Made by a program: the position numbers and the translations under genes
Shown here: piece after piece, positions 13,266-21,500 of the stretch
Position numbering within the stretch: position 1 is the first letter of the stretch
How the letters are laid out: each line of letters opens with the position of its first letter
Notes under the pieces: generated by a model
The model's input: only the letters and a program-made list of their open reading frames with translations
Database searches by the model: none
Told to the model about the DNA's origin: nothing
From: a virus
DNA: 37,794 nt
Reading direction: 5' to 3' (one strand)
IMG/VR virus record: IMGVR_UViG_3300030110_002358
Span: 1 to 37,794 of that record

Positions 13266-15527
13266 ATGGCTACTTTTTTAAGAGACGATTCAGATTTATC
13301 AGTATTAACTGGTGTAGCCTCTACTACCGTTGGTAGTATTAGACTTACAGGGACAACAATAGGTCTAGAGTCTGATACAGATTTACTAACATTAGGAAGC
13401 AGTTTATTAGATGTTAACGCTGCTAATATACATTTTAATGGATCTACATTAGAATTTAAAGACACATCAACTGATGCCACTACAATAACACTCACACAAT
13501 CAACAGGTAATATATCTTGTACTAGTTTAACAAGTACAGGAGATTTGACTGTATCTGGAGGTAAAATAACCTTTGGTAATAGTGAGTTTATAAGTAACGA
13601 AACAGATAACTATATACAATTAGGCAATTCAGCTTCAGATGCTGACCTAGGAGTAATGCTGTCAACTGGCGAAAATTATGATTCTAGAATAATATTCACT
13701 AGTCACGTTAATAGATGGAGTGTAGGATATGATGCAAGTGATACTACAGATCATCCTTTATTATTCAATCAAGGGCTAGGAGCATTAGGAGCTAATACTA
13801 AAATGAAATTAGCTCAAGATGGTGATTTGGAAATAGCAGGCGATTTAACTGTTACAGGTAATAAGATTACTTTTGGTGCAGGTGGTATTATAGAAGAAGA
13901 AAGTAGTAGTGCTGTAATGTCATTTACTACAGAAGCAAATTATGCATTTAAAAGTTTATCAGGTGAGAATTTAAATATGTACTTTTATGCTGATAACTTA
14001 GAAGATAATTCAGATTCATGGAACTTTGAATTTGTAGATGGTGGAGATTTTAAAATAAAAAGTGGTGCTACTGGTGGTTATGTTTCTATAATGGAATTAA
14101 CCAATGCTGGTAATCTTCAAATAGATGGAAAGATAACAATATCTGGCAATATTATAGAAGATAATGATGGCACTGATATGATTACATTTGATTCAAGTGG
14201 TAATTCTACATTAGCAGGTAATACTACAGGTACATTTATAGGTAATTTAACTGGAACAGCATCTAATGCTACATTAGCAGTAGAAGCTACTAATAGTACA
14301 ATAGTCGCAAATAATTCAGCTGACGAAACAGTTTATCCTACTTTTGTAGATGGAGCAACAGGAACTCAAGGATTAGAGACAGATACAGGGCTTACATATA
14401 ATCCATCAACTGGAATGCTTACTTCTACTGGATTTACAGGTGCATTAACAGGTAATTCTTCAACAGCAACAGAGGCTACAAATGTTACAGTATCAGCTAA
14501 CAATACCGCAGATGAAACTGTATACCCAGTATTTGTTGATGGTGCTACTGGTACACAAGGTATTGAAACAGACGCAGGATTAACTTACAATCCTAATAGT
14601 GGAGTTTTAACTTCTACTAATTTTACTGGAGCATTAACAGGAAATGCAGCTACTGCAACTCATTGTTCAGATACAGTAACAACAATAGATGCTTCTAGTG
14701 GATCTTATCAAGTTGTTATTCAGCCTACTTCTAGTGGTTCTAATACTACTGCTTTAGGAAGAGATGATTATATACTATGGGATGCAGCTAATCACATATT
14801 AACAACTCAAGAAATAGGACTATCTGGAACAGATCCAAAATTTAGTATATATGATGATGATGATACAGGGGATTACTTTAGAATACAAATAGCACAACAT
14901 GGAGCTACAACTATAAGCACTGTAGATGATGATGCGGCAGCAGCACATTTAACTTTAGATCCAGACGGAGATCTAATAGTATCAGGAGCAGATGTTAAAA
15001 TAGATGCTACTCAAAAATTATATTTAGATGGTGGAGGAAATACATATATCTCTGAATCTACTGGAGATGCAATTACTTTTACAGTAGGTGGATTAGATAT
15101 GCTTACATTGGCAGAAACAGTAGTAGGAGATTATGCTAAATTTGATTGTGGTGTAGGATTTGACCAAAAAGAACCTACTTACGATGCTACCGATACTAAT
15201 GTTCTTTTTGATTCAGGTAATAAACAATTTCTTACATTTGGAAGTGGTAATATAGCTGATTTAAATTTACATTTTCCTAGTGTGTCGGGTAATTATACAT
15301 TACTATTAAAACAAGATGGAACAGGAAGTAGAACAGTAGCAGCAGATGGATGGCTAGTATTTGATCAGGGAGCTGGAACAGCAGCAGGAAGTTCTACAGT
15401 TAAATGGGCAGGAGGAAGTCCGCCAACATTAACAACAGATGCTAATCACGTTGATATATTATCTTTTTATTGGGATTCAGATAATGAAATAGCTTATGGA
15501 GTAGCAACATTGGATTTTCAATTTTAA
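13266..15527 (+). CDS. Tail fibre protein with repeat domain
   Basis: The 753-residue product is rich in Thr, Ser, Gly and Asn and almost free of Cys, typical of a trimeric beta-structured fibre for receptor binding. The N-terminal part has beta-helix-like turns (GDLTVSGGKITFGNSEF, then again GDLTVTGNKITFGAGG). Residues 341-466 are two 63-residue tandem repeats with the core ADETVYP.FVDGATGTQG. The C-terminal domain (HFPSVSGNYTLLLKQDGTGS through YGVATLDFQF) resembles the end domain of many marine phage fibres. The next three genes are joined by TAATG overlaps, so it is made together with the methyltransferase and the adhesin-like protein. Confidence 0.85.
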   Translation: MATFLRDDSDLSVLTGVASTTVGSIRLTGTTIGLESDTDLLTLGSSLLDVNAANIHFNGSTLEFKDTSTDATTITLTQSTGNISCTSLTSTGDLTVSGGKITFGNSEFISNETDNYIQLGNSASDADLGVMLSTGENYDSRIIFTSHVNRWSVGYDASDTTDHPLLFNQGLGALGANTKMKLAQDGDLEIAGDLTVTGNKITFGAGGIIEEESSSAVMSFTTEANYAFKSLSGENLNMYFYADNLEDNSDSWNFEFVDGGDFKIKSGATGGYVSIMELTNAGNLQIDGKITISGNIIEDNDGTDMITFDSSGNSTLAGNTTGTFIGNLTGTASNATLAVEATNSTIVANNSADETVYPTFVDGATGTQGLETDTGLTYNPSTGMLTSTGFTGALTGNSSTATEATNVTVSANNTADETVYPVFVDGATGTQGIETDAGLTYNPNSGVLTSTNFTGALTGNAATATHCSDTVTTIDASSGSYQVVIQPTSSGSNTTALGRDDYILWDAANHILTTQEIGLSGTDPKFSIYDDDDTGDYFRIQIAQHGATTISTVDDDAAAAHLTLDPDGDLIVSGADVKIDATQKLYLDGGGNTYISESTGDAITFTVGGLDMLTLAETVVGDYAKFDCGVGFDQKEPTYDATDTNVLFDSGNKQFLTFGSGNIADLNLHFPSVSGNYTLLLKQDGTGSRTVAADGWLVFDQGAGTAAGSSTVKWAGGSPPTLTTDANHVDILSFYWDSDNEIAYGVATLDFQF
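14286..14663 (+). repeat. Two tandem 63-codon repeats inside the fibre gene
   Basis: Repeat 1 is 14286-14474 and repeat 2 is 14475-14663. Both encode AT(N)..V.ANN.ADETVYP.FVDGATGTQG.ETD.GLTYNP..G.LTST.FTGALTGN. The protein repeats are nearly the same, but most synonymous codon positions differ: VDGATGTQG is written with A-ending codons in one copy and T-ending codons in the other. Confidence 0.85.
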
Positions 15528-16078
15528 TGGCTTTTAAAGATGATATACTAGAATTTTTAGATAATAAGATAATAAGTCCATCAGGTATTGAAGTTATGAT
15601 GGATTGGGAATCTCCTATAATGGAAAAATCAGCAGAGTTTATATGTCATAACAAAGGTGACATACTTGAAATAGGATTTGGTATGGGAATATGTGCAGAT
15701 TATATACAATCACAAAATGTAAATTCTCATACAATAATTGAAATACATCCACAGATAATTGAAAAATTAAATGAATGGGCTAGTAATAAATCTAATGTTA
15801 CTATTGTAGAAGGTGATTGGAATGAATTAGATAATCTGTCTACTTATGATGGGATATTTTTGGATACTTTTGGAGATTTAAACTTAGATAAATTTAAAAA
15901 CTTTGCTTTAGATAAAAGTAAAGAAGGTGGTAAAATTACCTATTGGAATAATGAAGAAAAAGAATATAACCCCTATGAGTTTGATTCTATAAGTTATGAA
16001 AGGGTTTCTATAACTCCTGAGTTTAATAATTATACAGTAATGCAAAATAACTACTATATGCCAAAGGTAGAATTATAA
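15527..16078 (+). CDS. GAMT-like class I SAM methyltransferase
   Basis: The 183-residue product has the core of a class I S-adenosylmethionine methyltransferase: motif I ILEIGFGMG (47-55), an acidic strand end IIEIHPQIIEKL (70-81) and YDGIFLDTF (107-115). The upstream MMDWESPIME (24-33) and the GFGMGICADYIQ wording are close to guanidinoacetate N-methyltransferase and fungal Rmt2-type arginine methyltransferases, which begin with W-E-x-P-x-M. The likely substrate is therefore an amidino or guanidino group, but that is inference. It is short, lacking part of the C-terminal substrate lid. It is embedded in the fibre operon by TAATG overlaps on both sides, which suggests co-expression with the fibre. 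Modification of a virion protein or of host metabolites is possible. Confidence 0.8.
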   Translation: MAFKDDILEFLDNKIISPSGIEVMMDWESPIMEKSAEFICHNKGDILEIGFGMGICADYIQSQNVNSHTIIEIHPQIIEKLNEWASNKSNVTIVEGDWNELDNLSTYDGIFLDTFGDLNLDKFKNFALDKSKEGGKITYWNNEEKEYNPYEFDSISYERVSITPEFNNYTVMQNNYYMPKVEL

Positions 16079-16737
16079 TGCCTAATTTTAGTGCAAATTC
16101 AAATGATTGTATGATAGGTAATACTAGTGCTAGTAGTTGGTCTGATGCAAGGGGAAATGCTAGTACGTCAGGAAACATTTTTCTTTCAAACGGAACATTT
16201 AATACATTTGGAATCTATAATATTTATTCAGGTGGTAGAGGTGGAAATACTTATTATTGTAGAAGATCATACTTTCAATTTGATTTATCTGGAGAAAGTG
16301 AAACTGCAGAATCGGCTACTTTAACTTTAAGATTAGATGCAACAGGAGTAAGTTCTCCTGGGGTTACTATAGTTAATTCTACAGGAATACCGACTAGTAG
16401 TTCTGATTTTGGTATGTGTTTTTCAAGCGGATCTATATTAGGAACTGAATTAGTAACTGCTGTTTCAGTTTCTACAACTGAAGGTGATCATACATTTACT
16501 TTTAATGCATCAGGAATTAGTGCTATAAATAGCGCTATAGGATCAGGAAACTTAAATTTATGTTTAATGGGAAATGACTATGACCATGATAATAGCGCAC
16601 CTTCATTAGGAGGTAATTATAATAAAACAACAGTGTATTATCAAAATCATGGCACTTCTACTTATAGGCCTAAGTTGAGTATAACATATGCTGCAGCGGC
16701 AACAGATAATTCAGTATTTTTTGGGACAAATTTTTAA
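16078..16737 (+). CDS. Jelly-roll-like adhesin/fibre protein (219 aa)
   Basis: The product starts MPNFSANSNDCMIGNTSASS and contains CRRSYFQFDLSGESETAESA followed by TLTLRLDATG. This is the pattern of DNRLRE/CBM-type jelly-roll domains, in which a conserved aromatic core is followed by 'A..A.L.L......'. The region CLMGNDYDHDNSAPS carries acidic residues that could bind calcium. It ends PKLSITYAAAATDNSVFFGTNF. It probably binds a sugar at the fibre tip or the cell surface. It is coupled to the methyltransferase gene by a TAATG overlap. Another candidate would be a capsid surface protein. Confidence 0.65.
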   Translation: MPNFSANSNDCMIGNTSASSWSDARGNASTSGNIFLSNGTFNTFGIYNIYSGGRGGNTYYCRRSYFQFDLSGESETAESATLTLRLDATGVSSPGVTIVNSTGIPTSSSDFGMCFSSGSILGTELVTAVSVSTTEGDHTFTFNASGISAINSAIGSGNLNLCLMGNDYDHDNSAPSLGGNYNKTTVYYQNHGTSTYRPKLSITYAAAATDNSVFFGTNF

Positions 16738-16749
16738 TCAGGAGGTAAA

Positions 16750-16890
16750 ATGAAAGATACGTTAGAAAAAAAGCTAGAAGGTTATAAAAAACAATTAGAA
16801 GAAGCAAAAGCTCTTTATTTTAAATTACAAGGAGCTATAGAAGCTACCGAGCTTTTAATTAAAGAGGGGGAGAAAGACACTAAGAAATGA
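16750..16890 (+). CDS. Small coiled-coil protein (46 aa)
   Basis: GGAGG (16741-16745) lies before the ATG at 16750. The product, MKDTLEKKLEGYKKQLEEAK onward, is almost all one charged helix with heptad-like Leu/Ala spacing (ALYFKLQGAIEATELLIKEG). It ends GEKDTKK. It opens a run of four very short coupled genes ahead of the endolysin and may belong to the lysis unit (spanin- or antiholin-like accessory) or be a fibre chaperone. No signal peptide is present. Confidence 0.65.
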   Translation: MKDTLEKKLEGYKKQLEEAKALYFKLQGAIEATELLIKEGEKDTKK

Positions 16891-16979
16891 TAGAAGATTT
16901 TAGAGACTTATTATATTTTATGGCAGGATTCTTTACAACTTTTTGTATTGGATATATGTTAAAAAAGGAGAATGAATGA
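16887..16979 (+). CDS. Single-pass mini membrane protein (30 aa)
   Basis: It starts inside the previous stop (ATGA) and ends overlapping the next start. The product is MIEDFRDLLYFMAGFFTTFC followed by IGYMLKKENE. It has one hydrophobic segment of about 17 residues (LLYFMAGFFTTFCIGYML) with a basic C-terminal flank. It resembles a minimal holin- or pinholin-like or lysis-regulator peptide. The GGGGGAG site inside the previous gene serves as its ribosome binding site. It is too short for standard gene calls, but the coupling on both sides supports it. Confidence 0.6.
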   Translation: MIEDFRDLLYFMAGFFTTFCIGYMLKKENE

Positions 16980-17242
16980 TACAAACTCTTTTAGTAAAAT
17001 GGATATTTAAAGCAGTTTATAAAGCAATAAAAAGAAAGCATGATCTAAAGAAAATTGATGATTATGTTAATAAGCCAAATGAACTAGATAAGCAAATGAA
17101 ACAATCTCAAAAGAATGTAAATAAGGCTTTAAAACGAATTGAAGAATTAGAAAAAGATTTAGCAACATTAAAGCTAGATGCTCATCCGCCTATTAAAGGC
17201 TTAGAAAGAAGACTAAGAAAATTAGAAAAGGAGAAGAAGTAA
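16976..17242 (+). CDS. Coiled-coil protein with amphipathic N-terminus (88 aa)
   Basis: It starts four bases inside the previous gene, with AAAGGAG upstream. The product opens with MIQTLLVKWIFKAVYKAIKR, an amphipathic or partly membrane-embedded helix. A long charged coiled coil follows (KQMKQSQKNVNKALKRIEEL, LERRLRKLEKEKK). A membrane-anchored coiled coil next to an endolysin fits an inner-membrane spanin, but the hydrophobic segment is short and no lipoprotein partner is visible. It may therefore be another lysis or virion accessory protein. Confidence 0.65.
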   Translation: MIQTLLVKWIFKAVYKAIKRKHDLKKIDDYVNKPNELDKQMKQSQKNVNKALKRIEELEKDLATLKLDAHPPIKGLERRLRKLEKEKK

Positions 17243-17391
17243 TGGAGTTTATTCAAAATAATTGGGAATGGTTTTTATTAGGATTTATGGTAGTAGAGAA
17301 AGCTATTAAATTAAGTCCTAGCAAGCATGATGATATGTTGTTAGACATATTGATCAAACCAATGATAGAAAAACTAAAGCCTAAAAAGTAA
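17242..17391 (+). CDS. Holin-like small membrane protein (49 aa)
   Basis: TAATG coupling joins it to both neighbours, and GGAGAAG lies upstream. The product starts MEFIQNNWEWFLLGFMVVEK and continues AIKLSPSKHDDMLLDILIKP. The pattern 'NW...L.g...EKa.KltP.k.DD.l.D.l..pl' is recalled from small proteins encoded next to peptidases and fibres in phages of several groups, where they are often called putative holins. The hydrophobic segment (WFLLGFMVV) is short. Location right before the endolysin gene favours a lysis role, but it is not proven. Confidence 0.6.
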   Translation: MEFIQNNWEWFLLGFMVVEKAIKLSPSKHDDMLLDILIKPMIEKLKPKK

Positions 17392-17780
17392 TGGCTAAGT
17401 TTGGTAAAAAATCAAAGATGGTATTATCTACATGTGAAGACGACTTACAAAAAGTCTTTAACGAAGTTATTAAACATGTTGATTGTAGCGTAATAGAAGG
17501 ACATAGAAGTGAAAAAAGACAAAATGAATTGTTTAAAAAAGGGTTTACAAAAGTTAAATATCCGAATGGCCGTCATAACTCTTATCCTAGCAGGGCTGTT
17601 GACGTGGTCCCTTATCCTATTGATTGGGAAGACAGGGAGCGTTTTCATCTTTTTGCAGGATTTGTGTTGGCTACTGCACGCTCTATGGGAATTACGTTAA
17701 GATGGGGAGGAGACTGGAATATGAACTTCCAAGTCGATGATAATAAGTTTGACGACTTTCCTCATTTTGAATTAAGATGA
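17391..17780 (+). CDS. M15-family peptidase endolysin
   Basis: The 129-residue product is a peptidoglycan endopeptidase or carboxypeptidase of the M15 type. It shows EGHRSEKRQNELFKKG (36-51), the zinc ligands H62 (GRHNSYPSRAVDVVP) and D71, and H125 in DDFPHFEL. RWGGDWN (104-110) matches the W-G-G-D-W signature of phage Ala-Glu endopeptidases (VanY/M15C type). It has no signal peptide or cell-wall-binding domain, so export probably depends on a holin. The start is coupled to the holin-like gene upstream (TAATG). Confidence 0.92.
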   Translation: MAKFGKKSKMVLSTCEDDLQKVFNEVIKHVDCSVIEGHRSEKRQNELFKKGFTKVKYPNGRHNSYPSRAVDVVPYPIDWEDRERFHLFAGFVLATARSMGITLRWGGDWNMNFQVDDNKFDDFPHFELR

Positions 17781-17857
17781 TAATAGGATATATAGAAATA
17801 CCTGAAGACTACTGGGAGGTAAGTATAGAATGCGAGTATCAAGAAGGGCAGTCGTAA
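17777..17857 (+). CDS. Possible overlapping mini-gene (26 aa)
   Basis: An ATG overlapping the endolysin stop (ATGA) opens a 26-codon frame, MIIGYIEIPEDYWEVSIECE followed by YQEGQS. It ends 28 bases inside the next gene in another frame. Its GGGAGG (TGG GAG GTA) also serves as ribosome binding site for the 17830 gene. It could be a coupling leader peptide that carries ribosomes to the phosphoesterase gene rather than a functional protein. Confidence 0.35.
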   Translation: MIIGYIEIPEDYWEVSIECEYQEGQS

Positions 17858-18594
17858 TACCCGATCAGCATTTTCCAATACATGACGAAAAAGCTATCGA
17901 GGTAACGTTAAGGGCTTTAAAAATAATAAAGCCTGATACATTTATAAATTTAGGAGATGTTGGTGAATGGGAATCTGTATCAGCATGGAGATGGAAACGT
18001 AAGAAAAAACCACCTTTAGAGTACCAATTACCTATTATAGATGAAGAAATATCTAAAGTAAATGAAGGTATTGATAGATTTGATAAAATTCTTGATAAAA
18101 TAAAGTGCAACAAGCGTTATATTTTAGCAGGAAATCATGACGAATGGTTGACATATGGCTTTGTTGAAGAGTTTCCTTACATGAAGGATTACACTTTTTT
18201 AAAGGCTTGTAAGTGGAAAGAAAGAGGATATAAATACTATGAATATAACGAACCACTCAAATTGGGAAAAGTTTCTTTTATTCACGGTGCGTTTGCCACT
18301 AATCTTCATGCTAAAAAACATTTACTTGCTTATGGGGAAAATATCATCTATGGGCATACCCATGATGTCCAGCGTCATACGCTCACTAGATTGGGTGGAA
18401 CGATCGGTGCTTGGTCGATGGGATGTTTAAAAGATATGTCAAGAGAAAAGAACAAATGGTTAAGAGGCGTACCACACAATTGGAATCACGCCTTTGCAAT
18501 AGTAGATTGGTTTAGTAATGGAGATTTTAAAGTGGAAGTAATAGAAATAGTTAACGGAAAAACAACAGTTTGGGGACAAAGTATTTATGCCTAA
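17830..18594 (+). CDS. Calcineurin-like metallophosphoesterase
   Basis: The 254-residue product carries the full set of metal-binding motifs: D12-Q-H14 (PDQHFPIHDE), GD43 (NLGDVGEWESV), G101-N-H-D104-E, H152 (FIHG) and G175-H-T-H178. These are the five blocks of the calcineurin-like superfamily, which binds two metals and cleaves phosphomonoesters or phosphodiesters. No membrane segment or extra domain is visible. It lies between the endolysin and the giant tail gene and overlaps the latter by eight bases. Possible roles are cleaving host nucleotides or nucleic acids, or acting on a cell-surface or virion phosphate. The sequence does not decide. Confidence 0.9.
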   Translation: MRVSRRAVVIPDQHFPIHDEKAIEVTLRALKIIKPDTFINLGDVGEWESVSAWRWKRKKKPPLEYQLPIIDEEISKVNEGIDRFDKILDKIKCNKRYILAGNHDEWLTYGFVEEFPYMKDYTFLKACKWKERGYKYYEYNEPLKLGKVSFIHGAFATNLHAKKHLLAYGENIIYGHTHDVQRHTLTRLGGTIGAWSMGCLKDMSREKNKWLRGVPHNWNHAFAIVDWFSNGDFKVEVIEIVNGKTTVWGQSIYA

Positions 18595-21500
18595 ACAGAA
18601 GTGGGAAATATCAGCGTTTACTAAAGGAATTATAGGATCTGCATCGGAAGATGATATTCCAGTAGATGCCTCCTCCTTTTCATTAAATATAGATGCTATA
18701 GCAGAAGATGGTACATTACAAGGTATTAAAAAAGATACAGTATTAGATAATTCATCTGGTTTTATAGACCTAGCTTCTGATGGAACACCTGCTAAAAAAG
18801 TTCAAAATGTAACTGTAACTAAAACAGTAGAGCCTGTAGCGACTATAGATATAGTACATGATACTGATGGTACTGGTATAACTAATAATAGCGGTATAGT
18901 TGAAATAACAACAGCATCTAATCACGGATTGTTAACAGGCGATGTAATAAATTTTACAGGAACAGAAGGCAACTCTGCTCCTCATGATGAATATGATGGA
19001 GTTTATACAATAACTAGATTAGATGATACTAGTTTTACAATACCAGCTACTTTTACATCAAGTGTTGTTACTGATGGTACATATACTATTAAATCTAGAG
19101 CAGCAGGTACTTTTAGTTATAATGAATCTATAATGATATTTCAAACAGTTGATTACAACTATTATATTTGTTTTGCTTTAGATACAAATGGTAATGGTAG
19201 CGCTGACAATGCAGCACCAGAATTTAATTATTTAGATATACAAGGTTATAGAAAATTATCAGTTCTTTTAAATACTACTGTTAATACAACAGCAAAAATA
19301 GCAGAAACTATAGCAGGAGTTACAAATCCTTATTCAGACGACTTTGTATTTTCTTATTCATCAGGATCAAGTTTTACAATAACAGCAAAGAAATCAGGTG
19401 ATTGTCCTTTGTTTTTAACAAATGATTTAGTTACAGTAAGCACAACTACAGAAGGACAAGGAACACCATTTAAAGCAAACGACTTTCAAATATCTAATGA
19501 AGGTAATGGAATTTATACACTTATAGGAATTGATTATAGTGAAAACACTATATTAAAATGGGAAGATTTATATGATAATAATTCTAATAGAGTTTTTACT
19601 AATTTAGAAACGGATATAGTTCATAATAATAAATCCACTTTTCAAACTAAAAATAAAACAATGCATTTAGGTTTAGGTAATGGAGAAGAGTATAATACTA
19701 AGTGGATAGGAAAATTAGAAATAGAACAATTAAATAGGAATATATCTGGCTGGGTTGTTACTGATGATAAACTAGAAAGTCTTCCAAGACAATTTGCTCC
19801 TTTAGATTTTGATATAATGGTGTCTACTCCAATATACGATGTTGGCTCAGATGCTAATGTATTTAGTGAACAACAATCATATCATGCATCTGTTACAATT
19901 ACAAGCAATGCTACAAACGATGGTAATTTAAATAAAGTATTTAATCATGCAAGCGGAGCAGTATTTACAACAGGCGGAGCTATTCTTAACGATTACGGGA
20001 AAACAGATAATTCTGCTCCTAAAATAGGATGGACATTTAAAGTTGCAGATACACAAGATTGTGGTACTGATTTAAGAGATGCTAAAAGATATAGATATGG
20101 AGGTAATGCAGCATTAGCTGCTCACGATATATTTATGGTAATAGATCCAGGTACTGATGCTACAACTACAGATGCAAAAGTAGAGTATATAGGAAATGCT
20201 CAAGGAGGAACAGCAAATGCTGGTACAGCTGCATTTTTTATGGCAGCTCAAGAAGGATCAACTTTTTTATATAGAGTTAGTACAACAGCTAGTACTGATA
20301 GTACAGCAAGTTTTTCAACTACAGCTCCTAGAAATGTTGCTTATGATTTAACTGAAATAATAGACGATGCTTCTGGAATATCTACTATACATCCTTGTAG
20401 AAGTCCTTTGACATCTGGATTGACTGCTACAACATCTGGTTATATGAATTATAGCGCAACTATTAATACTACACATATAGCAAATCAAACATGCAGAGCA
20501 TTGCATGGAGTATATTGGATTGGTACAGTAGCAGGTAATTTTTATAGAATTAATACAATGGATATGAATAGCCAACATCATACTAGTTCATTTAATGGAA
20601 TTAAATTAGATGCTAAAATGGTATTAGACTATAGAGAAATTGGTAAATGTGACGCTGATCCAGGAGATAGCGCAGATTTTAAACATTGGTATGGCGGTAT
20701 ATATGGAGCTACTGGGTTTTATAATACTACTGGAACTGCAAAAACAATGCCTTCAGATGCAGGTACATGGGCAGAAGATTATTCAAATTACTGGTCACCT
20801 ACTCCTCAAAATAGTAGAATTTGCGGAGTAGTAGAAACATGGTCGAATAAAGCTAATTGCGAAACAGCAGCAGATGTATTAGGCGGTGATGGTACTATGA
20901 GATATGCATATGATGATGATTCTGATAGAGATGGCACAGGAGAAAGTGAATATCCAAATGCTGTTAGTTTACATCATCATCACGCAGAAACAGCTGGAAG
21001 TTCTACAAAATGGTCTTTTGCAGATAATAAGACTGTATGCGTTACGAATGCGGAGAGTGGTCATGATGTTGGTCAAATTATTACAGGCTATGATTCTTCT
21101 ACAAATAATTGTCACGATGATTTTTTAGGTAATACTATTATAAATAAACTACACGGACAAAGTTCTTTTTATATACCAGCTGATAATACAAACGTTGGAT
21201 CTAATAGTTTTAGTTATTACTCTTGTAAAGTATGGGTATTATTTACAAGTAATGACAATAATCCATATTCACGATGGAATTTAATGTTATACAATTTTTA
21301 CCCAACAACATGTGATTCTGATAACAAAGTTTTAATGTACGATAGAACTCCTCCTTATGATGAATTTGATGAAATGACTACAGGGGAGTTGTCAGCATAT
21401 GAAAGCAACGATTATACTACAGCAGGAAGTTTGCCAGTACAAAAAGGTTCAATGATATTTGCTAAAAATAGTAATTCAGCTTTTGACTATCAGAATAGTT

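Noticed and set aside
15527-16078. DNA adenine or cytosine methyltransferase
   Set aside because: No DPPY or PCQ catalytic motif; the GFGMG and W-E-x-P signatures point to a small-molecule or arginine-type methyltransferase.
16127-16324. Overlapping 65-codon plus-strand frame in the adhesin gene
   Set aside because: Out-of-frame shadow without a ribosome binding site; the host frame is well supported by coupling and domain pattern.
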